Below, piece by piece: positions 38,401-48,000 of a DNA stretch of 64,000 nt. The notes beneath the pieces were generated by a model, which worked only from the letters and a program-made list of their open reading frames with translations, did not search any database and had not been told where the DNA came from. The translations under genes and the position numbers were made by a program. Numbering within the stretch: the stretch's first letter is position 1; each line of letters starts with the position of its first letter. Origin of the DNA: Lytechinus pictus (lineage: Eukaryota; Echinodermata; Echinoidea; Temnopleuroida; Toxopneustidae); assembly GCF_037042905.1 (NCBI RefSeq), contig NC_087251.1, forward strand, positions 34,962,501 through 35,026,500, given 5' to 3'.

Positions 38401-41400
38401 CCAAATATCAATCAGCTATAATATAAATTCGATCGGTTTATTCTTTTTTTGCACTGAACAGGATTGTGTCCACCATTTGCTCATCTGTTAAACTTTCTGG
38501 ACATCGGCGCTTTCCCTCAGTCAGTCAAACTATTCTTCAGGGATGTGGTCAAGAAGACTATGGACATGAGAAGTACAAATGTAGAGGTGATTGATATAAT
38601 TCCTGTTTGAAATATGCCAGTTTGATTAATTGGTAAATGATTAATTTCAAATTTCAACAAATAAAATTACTAAGTATAAGGCGAGTGATATGATGTAGTC
38701 TAGGTAATTACAGTTGCCTTTTGTGTTGCTATAGGGGCAACCAACGCCTGAAAAACCTTATCTTTCCACAAGTCTTGCAATGATAATTATCACTGTACTG
38801 TCTCGACTACATTGATTATGAAGAACATTGAACTCCAAAAGTTCACAGTCTATCAAAATATGATAAATTGGTTTTATTTACACTATTATTCTAGAATGAT
38901 TATTATTTTGATGAAACAAAAACAGTGTATGAAAAAAAAAAATATATTCTAAAATTCTTTATTCGGGTAGTTGTAATATTCATTTCGGCTCCTGCATGCG
39001 ATATCTTGCAGTATGCAGATGGAATATGGATTGTTTGCAACTATCCTTCTCCTCCTCCTCCTCCTCCGCTCCCCATTTTCTTTTTTCTTCTTTGGTATGA
39101 TAAATCACTTCCAAGCTAATTGTCTTGGCTGACTTTATATAGTCTAAACGACATTGAAGAAGCCTTTGTGATCCTTTATTATCAAAAGTTCTCACACTCT
39201 TCATTTTGGATAGAGGAAAGATTTCTTGCAGCTGATGATGAAGGCACACGAAGACCAGGACGAGGAGGTGGTGGAAAAGAAAAAGGATAAAGAAACGGAT
39301 CTCCATGACTTGGTTGACAAAGACCACGACGCAGGAGTCTTTGGTTCAAAGAAGACCAAGAAAGTCAAGCTGACTCTTGAAGAGCTTTTTGCACAAGTAA
39401 GATGAAGAGCATTATCGTTACCAGTCACCAATGGTAACCTCTATGGAAACCTTGATTTCTGTTGGATCATCTTTTTTGGATAATGGGTCTAAGGCCTGAA
39501 TGATGCCTAGCTGTGCATCGACAGATTTGATTTAAATCGATTTGAATTATTCGATATGAGGTAGTTTTTTTTCTAATACTATCTAGTAAAATAATTGTGT
39601 GTCAGTAACCATGTTTATGAAAATCTTATTCCTTGTTGCCTTGTAAAAAAAATGAAAATAATGGCTTATGTGAATTCGAGAACTTTAAACCTATAACTTT
39701 TGGAGAAAAATCCCTTTTGAAAAAATAAGATAAATCTATTTCGTAGAATCAGTAAAATGAATGTAAATATTGTTCAAATCGTTTTTAATTTCCGAAGTGT
39801 TCCCAGATAACTGGACGATATAACAAAGAGCTGTTGTCGTGATACCCGATCCTTGACTTGATGCTATTGATCTTTAGTCAATTTCACTTTTTGTTATCAA
39901 TTTTTTTGTTGTTGAACAGGGAACTCTTTTCTTCGCTGCTGGCTATGAGACAACGAACATAGCATTGACTTACGTCACATATTGTCTTGCTATGAACCCT
40001 GATGTCCAAGATCAACTAGTCAGGGAGATTGAAGAAGTTGCCCCGACGAGGGAATCGGTCAATTACAGCAACGTCGCTAAAATGGGCTACCTGGATAACA
40101 TCGTCTGCGAAACACTTCGTCTGTATCCACCTATTCTTATGTATGTTGATGATTGTTCTTACTCCATACCCTTGAGAATACTTTGTTTATTGCAATATGA
40201 AATGACACACCAACGAAATTGGGAAATATATCATTCCTTAAACTTTTCACTTTGACTTACGATTTGATATTTGAATCCACTTTAATTCATGAAACTGTTT
40301 TAAATCCCTTCTGATATCCAAAAAAGGGACATCTATCAACCTATTACAGCGAAACAAATTGATTCTCCGCACGTATAACATATTATTCTTGGAGATATGG
40401 GGTAGGTTTACAGCAATGAAGAGAATAAAAGACTTATGTAAAAAAGGAATTGTTTATATTTTGTCTTGATTTTCATTCAACAAGACCAAACATTCTTAAC
40501 AAAGTCAGGTTAGCTCTTCATGATTCTCATTAAAGTAATGATGATGATATCAGTGCAGCGTATATTGACTGACTGGGACTGGCAGAAATATATCAGAAGA
40601 CATCACTGTCAAGGCGCTTCATGAAGCATTTCTCAGAATATTTTATAATTTCTTTGATCTTCTCTAGAACTGATCGTATGTGTGGAGAGACGTACACATA
40701 CAACGGCATCACCATCCCCAAAGGCATGCAGGTGGCCATTGGGATCTATATCACCCATTACAATCCAGACATCTGGGAGGATCCAACAAGGTTTGATCCA
40801 AACAGGTAAAAGAGAAAACGCTCCGAAAGCCCGCTAATAGATATCAAGAGCTATTCCTTGTTAATTGTTTTATATTTACACTTTATCATGTTTGTCGGAT
40901 GGAATATACATATGTTGCATCTGTAACATTATCCAACCACGCATAAATGGACTGACGATTCAGTATTTCCCAATAGGTTTTAGCATGATGGTTGATGTCT
41001 AATAGTGTTGCCAAAGATGACAAACAAATTTCAAACCCTATAATCACACTATAATCTTTGACTAAAATGAACCACAATGCCACCCTATATTCCATTATTT
41101 GAAGAATTTTTTTTTATTGTGTATCAAATACATTTAATTAAAAAATATCGCTGTTAATAGTTATAAGGACAAATGAATTATAGAGATCCATCATGTTAAT
41201 CGAAGAAAATGTCTTTAATACACAAAGACATAAAGTTGAAGACCGTGTGAATCGGTGCAAGGTTTTGCGATGAAAATAATTTCTTTGATTCATTTCAGTG
41301 ATATTTATGATTGACAAGTTATTAATCTTGAAAAGGAAAACGAAGCTTTTTGGTCCTTTCCTAAACAGATTCACGAAAGAAAATCGCGAGAAACGTCACC

Positions 41401-41921
41401 CTTTTGCCTGGATACCGTTTGGTGCTGGTCCAAGGAACTGCATTGGGATGAGGTTTGCTTTGATGGAGGTCAAGATGGCTATCATTCGACTCCTTCAGAA
41501 TTACAGAGTAGAAACCTGCCCAAATACAGAGGTAGGGCCATTTTCAATCATAGCCGTGGGCCCTTTTTATAGGGGGGGGGGTAAGATGCATATAAATTTT
41601 TGAAGAAAGTCGAAAGCAAGGGAATGAAGTGACCGAGTTTTGTCAGAGGGGTGCTTTTGCATTTTCTAAAGTAAATTTGAGAGATTTTGTGTACACTTTT
41701 ATTGAATTTTGTGAAACATTGCAGTAAAAGATATTGCCGGCAGGGGAGGGAGGGGCAACTGAAGATTTTCACAACTTGCATTTTATATTCTCATAACCAA
41801 TAGTGTGAAAATTTACACTATCTTTGTTTTCACTATTTCTTTCTAGATTCCTGCCAAAATTGGTAAAACAAGCGTTAAACCAGACAATGGAATCGTCCTA
41901 CGTGTCGTCGAAAGAAGTTAA
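32850..41921 (+). CDS. Cytochrome P450 A, CYP3 clan (CYP3A-like), 13 coding exons
   Basis: Haem-thiolate monooxygenase, predicted to be anchored in the ER membrane; its substrate cannot be told from sequence. Exons: 32850-32923, 33653-33746, 34015-34067, 35134-35230, 35618-35734, 36431-36519, 37688-37836, 38462-38586, 39214-39396, 39920-40140, 40668-40805, 41369-41531, 41847-41921. All joins keep phase with GT/AG, giving 525 residues (CYP3A is about 503). Visible features: a hydrophobic N-terminal anchor (about residues 11-25); the C-helix W-x3-R in QHWKDVRN; the I-helix AGYETT (334-339); the K-helix ETLR (391-394); FDPNRF in the PERF region; and the haem loop [10 protein letters not shown] with cysteine 471. 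The closest family match is CYP3A ([13 protein letters not shown]). Exon 9 carries a charged Lys/Asp/Glu-rich linker before the I-helix that is about 20 residues longer than in CYP3A. No stop or frameshift was seen, so the gene looks intact. Confidence 0.92.
34937..35002. repeat. Short hairpin element
   Basis: CATGGGCGTCAGCGCAGAGG pairs with CCTCTGAGCTGACGCCCATG around a loop of about 25 bases. It lies in P450 A intron 3. This is likely a minimal MITE. Confidence 0.5.
35394..35473 (+). repeat. (TA)n microsatellite followed by a G-run
   Basis: About 40 bases of uninterrupted TA, a short CATG interruption, more TA, then T10 and a 12-base G-run (35462-35473). It lies in P450 A intron 4. Confidence 0.9.
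36061..36226. repeat. Repeat with CCTGTCTATAGTGG units
   Basis: The unit ACCTGTCTATAGTGGTC recurs in direct orientation at the left, and the right end GTCACTATAGACAGGTTTCA is its inverse. The outer ends CAGTCAAACCTGT and ACAGGTTTCACCGTA are inverted. It lies in P450 A intron 5. Confidence 0.55.
36621..36815. repeat. MITE, family B copy 2
   Basis: ACATTTGCTCCGACGACAAT at the left and ATTGCCGCCGGAGCAAATGT at the right are inverted and match the ends of the 8198-8400 copy. The interior has repeated TTAGGGTT-like words. It lies in P450 A intron 6. Confidence 0.65.
36988..37320 (-). repeat. MITE, family E copy 2
   Basis: CTCGCACCGGGACGCAGAAC at the left; GAATTCATT/CTGCGTGGCGGTGCG-type sequence at the right. 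On the minus strand it aligns over its length with 32364-32675. Copies of one family thus lie both upstream of and inside P450 A (intron 6), in opposite orientation. Confidence 0.6.
37440..37660 (+). repeat. Probable LINE 3' tail
   Basis: A CT microsatellite, GGGAGCCCAGCCTTAGAAAG and its inverted partner CTATGCTGGCTCCC, a T-rich stretch, then GGAATAAATAAATGAAATG with AAATGA-type repeats. No coding remnant was recognised. It abuts P450 A exon 7 (37688). Confidence 0.35.
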
Positions 41922-42183
41922 AAGAACAATGACCATTCCTACTACAGAACGACTCTTCAGAAAATTACACTCTTAAAGAGAGGAACCATGGTTCCATAAT
42001 CTTTTATAACGAAAAGTAGATTATGTAAAATTGAAATATAACAAAATCTCTTTTCATCTGTCAAAGTATGTGTCTATAGTTACTGTGCTTCTCAATCAAT
42101 ATAGAACATTTCAATCAAGAAAAGTAGTCAGATATGAGTCTGACAAAGACGACAGCGTTAATGAAACGTTCTCCAAAAAGGGG

Positions 42184-42189
42184 AATAAA
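42184..42189 (+). promoter_or_regulatory. Candidate poly(A) signal of P450 A
   Basis: AATAAA 263 bases after the stop codon; a second occurs at about 42233. Placed by hexamer and position only. Confidence 0.35.
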
Positions 42190-44023
42190 GCATGTTTTAT
42201 TTTTAAGGAAGATTCTGCAGACGGAATCATTTGAATAAAAAAAAATTGATCCTTTTCTTCCGAAATTCCTACTTCTGGGTAAACATTTAATAAGCATTTT
42301 AGACTTGTTTGGAACAAGATGACTCAGTGCGCCTTCGCCTATACTGTATACCAAACTGTCTTGTTTGTTTCCATTACTTTTGATGTATTTGATTTTGTTT
42401 CTGTAAAGTTTGTCTCCATACCATTTCGAACATCGGAGGATAAAAATTGCCAAAGAAAAGTTTTTAACATTGTCAATGAAAGAATAGATTAGGTAAAGCA
42501 AGAAAGCGTTAACATTCCATTTACAGTAGGCCTACAATATTTAACACAAACACCCTCACTTTTTTTTTTTTGAATAATGTTTTTATTCTGATTTCATGAA
42601 CAAAAAAAAATACATAACATTTCAAATTAACATTTCAAATCACATATAATACTTGACATTTCATATTTTCACTTTTTTTTTCACTAACTTAATAAAATCA
42701 TGAATCATATATATCTTAAAGAAAACAATGAAATCAGTTATTATAAAAAAATCTTAAAGACCAAAACTTCCCCCTCCCCCTCCCTCCCCCCGCCCCAACA
42801 CACACACAAACACACACACATACACACAACACACACACACAACACACCACTGTCCAGAAGATCTGCCCACACTCATCATAAATAAATTATGTTTAAAAGT
42901 ACAAAACAATTCGATAAACAATTTTTAATATAACAAGCTCACGGGAGAAGCATTACATATATTGAAAGTTAATAAAGACTTACAACTTAACCTTAACACA
43001 ATTTTACTGTTTCCCATTTTTGCAAGTGCCGCCCTAATTTCCTCATTTTAATAGCTATTTTCTTTTCTTGATCCTTATATTCTAAAATAAGTTTATGTAT
43101 ATCGTCAATGGTTGGTAATACCCCCTCCTTTCTAAATATACACACACACACACATACACGCACACACACTCATCCCTTCCTCCATGTCCATCTTCATTTT
43201 TTTTTTTTTTTTTTATATCTACACGAGCAGTACATATTGATCATCTTTACAGAGGCAGGCGAAAATAAATCTAACAATATTTCTTGGAATAAGATTTGAA
43301 ATAACTCAGCTGCATGGGAGTATCTGGCCGCAACTATGACACAAATCCGACAATCTCAACTTCAATTTGTGTCTGATGGAACTTTATCAAAATGCTGGTG
43401 TTAACAATTGACATTTTTTCTGCAAATTTTGAAAATATTTAGCCAAACTCCAGGACACAATAGCACGGATTCGATAGGTATTTCGTCAACTGCATAATAT
43501 TCAGGTCTTGTAGGCCTACGCAAATGAAGCAGGAAACTCCAATCATCTATTAAAAAAAGTTTTTCCATGAAACTATCGGCATCACACATCGCCCAACCCG
43601 GCGCCCAACGTCATAGGGTATGTGAATCGGTGTAGGACTTTACTTATTCAGAAATGGAAAGCCGCATGGATGTGTTGTACTCCATTCTTAAAAAGTTTTG
43701 AATAAAGTGAGAGCCCTCTCACATTTTATCATAGCAGAAAATTCTGAATAAATCCACATACTTTCTGTACCTTCCATCCTTGTCTCTCCGACTCTGTCAT
43801 GAATTTACGTGTAATAGGTCGATTGGTTTCTGTAATGCTTTCTCGAAAGAAATAAATCATGTCATAGTGATGAACTATGAAAGTTTCGATAGTTTTCTCT
43901 TTTTTCGTTCAAAAGACGTGATGGAAACGAGGTAGGGAGAGAGGGAGGGGGGAGAGGGGGGAGAGGGAGAGGGGTAGGGAGAGAGAGATGGACGAAGACG
44001 AATGGAATGAAATTGGATGAAAT

Positions 44024-44915
44024 AAGGGAAGAGGAATAATCGGAAAATATACTAATTTTCAGGTCATTATAATGTATAAAAATTTCGTTCGCGCTTCGCG
44101 CTCACATTGCCTGTTGAATGGATTAACAATCTGCTCATACAGCTTAACATATTCCTTTTTATGTCAATGGGAACAATTTAATCTGCTCACGATTCTAGGT
44201 TTCATTATTTTGTTTTAGCGTGAATGCATCATGTTTCATGATTACTTAAAATGCTTATTATAAAATTTTTTTAGCTCATGTGATACGCGCACGCATTATT
44301 TGATTAGTGAAATACATATCCTCTTTATTGATAAGGTTAACATGATGAAAATCCTGTTCTTTATTAAACACGTGTTTAACTGTCCACCTTTTTAAAGGTC
44401 GGAATAAAAAAAAATTAGGGCTCGCGTTTCCCGCTCGCATTATTTGAATACTCTTCGTGAGTCACTGCTGTCCGAGGTCTCTTTTCAGGTCAGTATTTAG
44501 CACGCGCTTCTCGCTCGCATTGTTTAATAATGTAGGCCTATACATCTTTCGTTCATGACTACCAAAGCTTCTCAGAATGTTCAATTTTCAAGTCTTAATA
44601 CACAACATAGCGATTCGTGTTTATATGAGATATCTTATCTTGTTTGTAAGAATACTGCTAGAAAACTTTCGTCTTTAGTTACGACTACCCTTTCAAAACA
44701 CCAACAAACAAAAATCACCTATTATACTTGCCGATCGGGGAAAATGTGTATGAAATTTTTTTTTCGCCCCCCCCCCCTACTTGCGAAAGCTGGATCCTCC
44801 CCTGTGTTTCATTATGTTTATCATGTGCAGGGTGAGCGCGAAGCGCGAGCGAAATTTTTATACATTATAATGACCTGAAAATGAGTCTTTTTTCCGATTA
44901 TTCATCTTCCCTCAT
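44024..44915. repeat. Inverted-repeat element with CGCGCTTCGCGCTC arms
   Basis: Arms of about 85 bases: the left includes GAATAATCGGAAAATA, TTTTCAGGTCATTATAATG and TTCGCGCTTCGCGCTCAC; the right is the complement with the same order. The interior repeats the word CTCGCATTATTTGAA and CGCGCTTCTCGCTCGCATT several times in direct orientation. A diverged relative lies at about 1-640. No transposase is recognisable. Confidence 0.55.
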
Positions 44916-45092
44916 ATATCTTTTTTTTATATATACAATTAGCCTAAGTATTATGAAGAATATAACAACATATTCATTGAAAACAAAATTACAGATAAAA
45001 ATCAAGAAAATTACAACCACACATAGTAATGAACATAATTCTTCTTCTTCCTGTAAAGTACAGACTGCCGTTGGCATATTATCGTACTAGTT

Positions 45093-45289
45093 GTGCTTGT
45101 CAAGTGCCCAGATGAATGGTGCGAATAAAAAATCTCTACAAACTATGTGCGGCTATAAACAGAAGAGGCCTTAAAGCCTCCTTTGCTGCACCTCCTGCTT
45201 GAAAGACGCGAGGGAGGTGCTGTGGACTATCTTTGCTTGGAGTGAGTTCCATAATCTGATAGCATCAGGAAAGAATGTATTTTGATATA
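45093..45289 (-). pseudogene. LINE ORF2 C-terminus and tail (part 1)
   Basis: The minus strand encodes NTFFPDAIRLWNSLQAKIVH then STSLASFKQEVQQRRL and a TAA stop (45173-45171). This is the ...FFP..I..WN.L......S..SFK... ending typical of non-LTR retrotransposon ORFs. Upstream coding continues on the far side of the Tc1 element at 47450-47484. Only the last ~50 codons remain. Confidence 0.6.
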
Positions 45290-47449
45290 CACTCCCCTCC
45301 AAAAGTTTGGTAACACCTGCATTCAGTGTGTGTTTTTCTATATTTGGTAGACCTTATTGATGTTCAGGCTCATAGCACAGTTGAATATTTGTTTTAAAGT
45401 GAAGATTATACAGCAGTGTAAATTTTGTTATTGATTCAAACAAATTTATACTCTCTTAAATGGCTGGCTACCAGTCAAGATGGCATTCTCTCAAAATGCT
45501 AACTTCTTTTATAACATGCAGTTATTCATAGCTTTTGCACTAATACATGTGCAACTTCATTCATTTTTCCTTTTCCTAGTCAGAAGTCAGACACAAAAAT
45601 AAAATTAAACAATACTCAGTGTTTCACTGATATGGAAAACTTTTTTATAGATTTTATTGAATAAACAAAAAAGACAATAAATCCTATATTTCTTTTAAAT
45701 AACCACAATAACAATCAAAAGGGCGTCAGTTTTTTTCTTGATCATGGAAACTCATTTATTGAAAAAAGACTTTACAGTTTATTCTTTGTTTTTGTGATAC
45801 TGTAACAAACAAATAAAATCTAGAATGAATTTTAACTTAAAGGCATGTCTTTCTTTTTCAAAGTGTTCCAATTAGACTGCCTTCTCATCAAAGAATCCTC
45901 CTTTGACAGCAATAACAGCACGACACACTCTCGGCATCCTGTTGGTCAACTTGTTGAGGGAGTCACTTGAAATACCCGGCCATGCCTTCTGTAGTATCTC
46001 CCACAGATGAGTCTCACTTGTTGGGCAAGTTTCTCGAACCTTCCTGTCTAGTTCTTCCCAAAGCAGCTCGATGGGATTGAGATTGGGGACTGGGGCGGCC
46101 AATCCATGATTTCCAGGACTTGTTTCTCTTCCTTTTTCTTCAAGTAGTCTTTGCATAGTCTTGACGTGTGTTTTGGGTCATTGTCCTGCTGGAAAACGAA
46201 TCCTTCTCCGATCAGGCGTTTCCCTGAAGGGATGGCCTTCCGCTGTAGGATAGAATGATAGCCGTGCTGGTTGAGGATACCCTCTACTCTGTGCAAGCTG
46301 CCTACCTTTCCTGCACCAAAGCAACCCCAAACCATGACATTACCACCACCATGTTTCACAGTTGGCTTGATGCACTGGAGTAGCATCTTTTCTCCCTTTC
46401 GCCGTCTCACATAGGTAAGTCGCTTGCTGCCAAACACCTCGAACTTTGATTCGTCAGACCAAAGAACCTTCTGCCACTGCTCCAAAGACCAGTCTTTATG
46501 CTTCCTAGCCCAAGCAAGCCTTTTCTTCCGGTTCTTTTCTTTGAGGAGTGGTTTCCTTGAAGCCACACGGCCCATCAGCCCTGCTCCACAGAGACGTCTT
46601 CTAACAGTTGAAGAACATACAGGCATCTCACGGGTGTTGTTGAGGTCAGCTGTAATCTGTGGGCAAGTCAGACAACGGTTGCGCAGACTGCTCACCCGAA
46701 TGTATTTATCTTCAGCAGGAGATGTTGTTTTGGGCCTACCACTTCGTCTCCTATCCCCATTAGACCCAGTGGCCTCTTTGCGTTTCAGGCTGTAGTGAAC
46801 AGCATGGATACTGATCTTGAGTTTCCTGGCTATTTCTCGCATGGAGTAGCCTTCTTTCCTCAAAACTACAATTGACTGACGTGTTTCCAAAGAAGGCTGT
46901 CTTGTCTTAGCCATTTTGATTTTGTGACTGACTTCTGATTAAGAAAAACTGAATAGGCAAAATGAATGAAGGTGCACTGGAATAAGTGTAAAAAAACTCT
47001 GAATAACTTTTGAATTCATGAATTTCAAATTGCACTGATGTCTACTCCACTTCCATGCATTTTCTTTAAAGAAGGATTAGGCATTTGTCAAGTTCAGATG
47101 TTTTCCAGGATAAAGATGCAGATTTCCATAAATTAACTGTCTTATGAACAATACTGAGCAACAAATTCTGGGGACATCTGCTGTAACATTCACAAAATAA
47201 TGGGAAGAATTTCAGAATAGAACCCCAAACAGAATGCCATCTTGACTGGTAGCCTGCCCTCTTTGGCAGCTGCACGTCTCTTAAGAGCTTTGAATTTGTT
47301 TGATTCAATGATAAAATGTACACTGGTGTATAGCCTTCACTTTAAAACAAAAGTACAGCTGTACTATGAGGCTTAACTTCAGTAAAGTCTACCAAAGTTC
47401 GAAAAACACACACTGAAGGCAGGTGTTTCCAAACTTTTAGGGGGGAGTG
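45290..47449 (-). mobile_element. Tc1-like DNA transposon (DD38E type)
   Basis: A 2160-bp element flanked by TA on both sides (45288-45289, 47450-47451). Its ends are inverted: CACTCCCCTCCAAAAGTTTG against CAAACTTTTAGGGGGGAGTG. The inverted repeats are long, about 200-240 bases with gaps, since TTTTAAAGTGAAG, ACCAGTCAAGATGGCATTCT and GAATCAAACAAATT-type blocks recur in both. It encodes a transposase on the minus strand. Mobility would be by TA-targeted cut and paste. It is inserted in an older LINE fragment. Confidence 0.9.
45872..46914 (-). pseudogene. Tc1 transposase, one frameshift
   Basis: Starts MAKTRQPSLETRQSIVVLRK. Domains: a paired-like helix-turn-helix in residues 10-70 (GYSMREIARKLKIS), a GRPK AT-hook-like linker, a second DNA-binding helix region, then the DDE domain with LWSDESKF (first Asp), VMVWGCFGAG, FQQDNDPKHTS (second Asp) and NPIELLWEEL (Glu). 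The frame breaks at WPPQSP, near 46090: the rest, LNPIELLWEELDRK... to the stop at 45872, is in another frame. The pattern fits a one-base loss in a C-run. With the frames read across the break, 38 residues separate the second Asp and the Glu. The protein is otherwise near full length, so the loss is recent or a sequencing error. Confidence 0.85.
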
Positions 47450-47484
47450 TATGGGTTCTGGCATATGGGATTTGGAACTGATCA
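47450..47484 (-). pseudogene. LINE ORF2 C-terminus (part 2)
   Basis: The minus strand reads SVPNPICQNP in the frame that continues into YQNTFFPDAI at 45289 when the Tc1 element and one TA are left out. It is cut at its upstream side by the MITE beginning at 47485. Confidence 0.5.
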
Positions 47485-47643
47485 GGGGAGCGTTTCATCA
47501 ATATTTTTATCCGACAAGTTGTCAGATCTGACATCTTTCCCTGATTTTGATTGGCCGAGAGGCACTGTTCCCATGGTAACTGTCGGATAAAATGGGACTT
47601 GTCGGATAAAACGTCCGACAAGTCCTTTCATGAAACGCCCCCC
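47485..47643. repeat. MITE, family F copy 1
   Basis: GGGGAGCGTTTCATCAATAT at the left and CTTTCATGAAACGCCCCCC-type sequence at the right are inverted. Inner words are ATCCGACAAGTTGTCAGATC and GATTTTGATTGGCCGAGAGG. An inverted relative is at 55239-55399 inside P450 B. Confidence 0.6.
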
Positions 47644-47990
47644 AGGATTTCCACGTGTACATGGTCCAGTTGATTTGATGGAATAAACTGGTCATCCATG
47701 ATCCGGGATGTCAATAAGCGTTGATTATTGCATAACGAGTATATACAGACATTCTGTAGACCTACATGCCGATATGACGTATTGTTCAACGCCACTGATC
47801 TGAATACTATAATAAAAGGACTAAAGATAGTGGACAGATCAGTGTTCAACACCCCTTTTTGTGAGTTACCTCTGCATCGATCGCAAGCTGATGCAATTAG
47901 GCAAAGCATTGCCCGAGATCAAAGGGAAGCACCCTTTTGGTGATATATTGCCATTACAGTACACGACATTTTCCAAGAGTGTTCCTGTAC

Positions 47991-47993
47991 ATG
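47991..47993 (+). promoter_or_regulatory. Out-of-frame upstream ATG before P450 B
   Basis: This ATG lies 10 bases before the P450 B start, in a different frame, and its reading frame overlaps the true start. It has T at -3 whereas the chosen start has A at -3, which favours the downstream ATG. Confidence 0.35.
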
Positions 47994-48000
47994 ACACAAA

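Larger units (their letters stand above)
41922..48000. other. Intergenic repeat nest between the two P450 genes
   Basis: No host exon was recognised. Contents in order: the P450 A 3' flank with AATAAA at 42184; CA and CT microsatellites (42770-42850, 43138-43168); an AG-rich tract (43930-43990); an inverted-repeat element (44024-44915); a LINE 3' end (45093-45289 plus 47450-47484) interrupted by a Tc1 element; a MITE (47485-47643); and about 350 bases upstream of P450 B that should include its promoter and 5' untranslated region. Confidence 0.6.

Noticed and set aside
46424-46795. 123-codon plus-strand open frame
   Set aside because: It is the antisense shadow of the Tc1 transposase.
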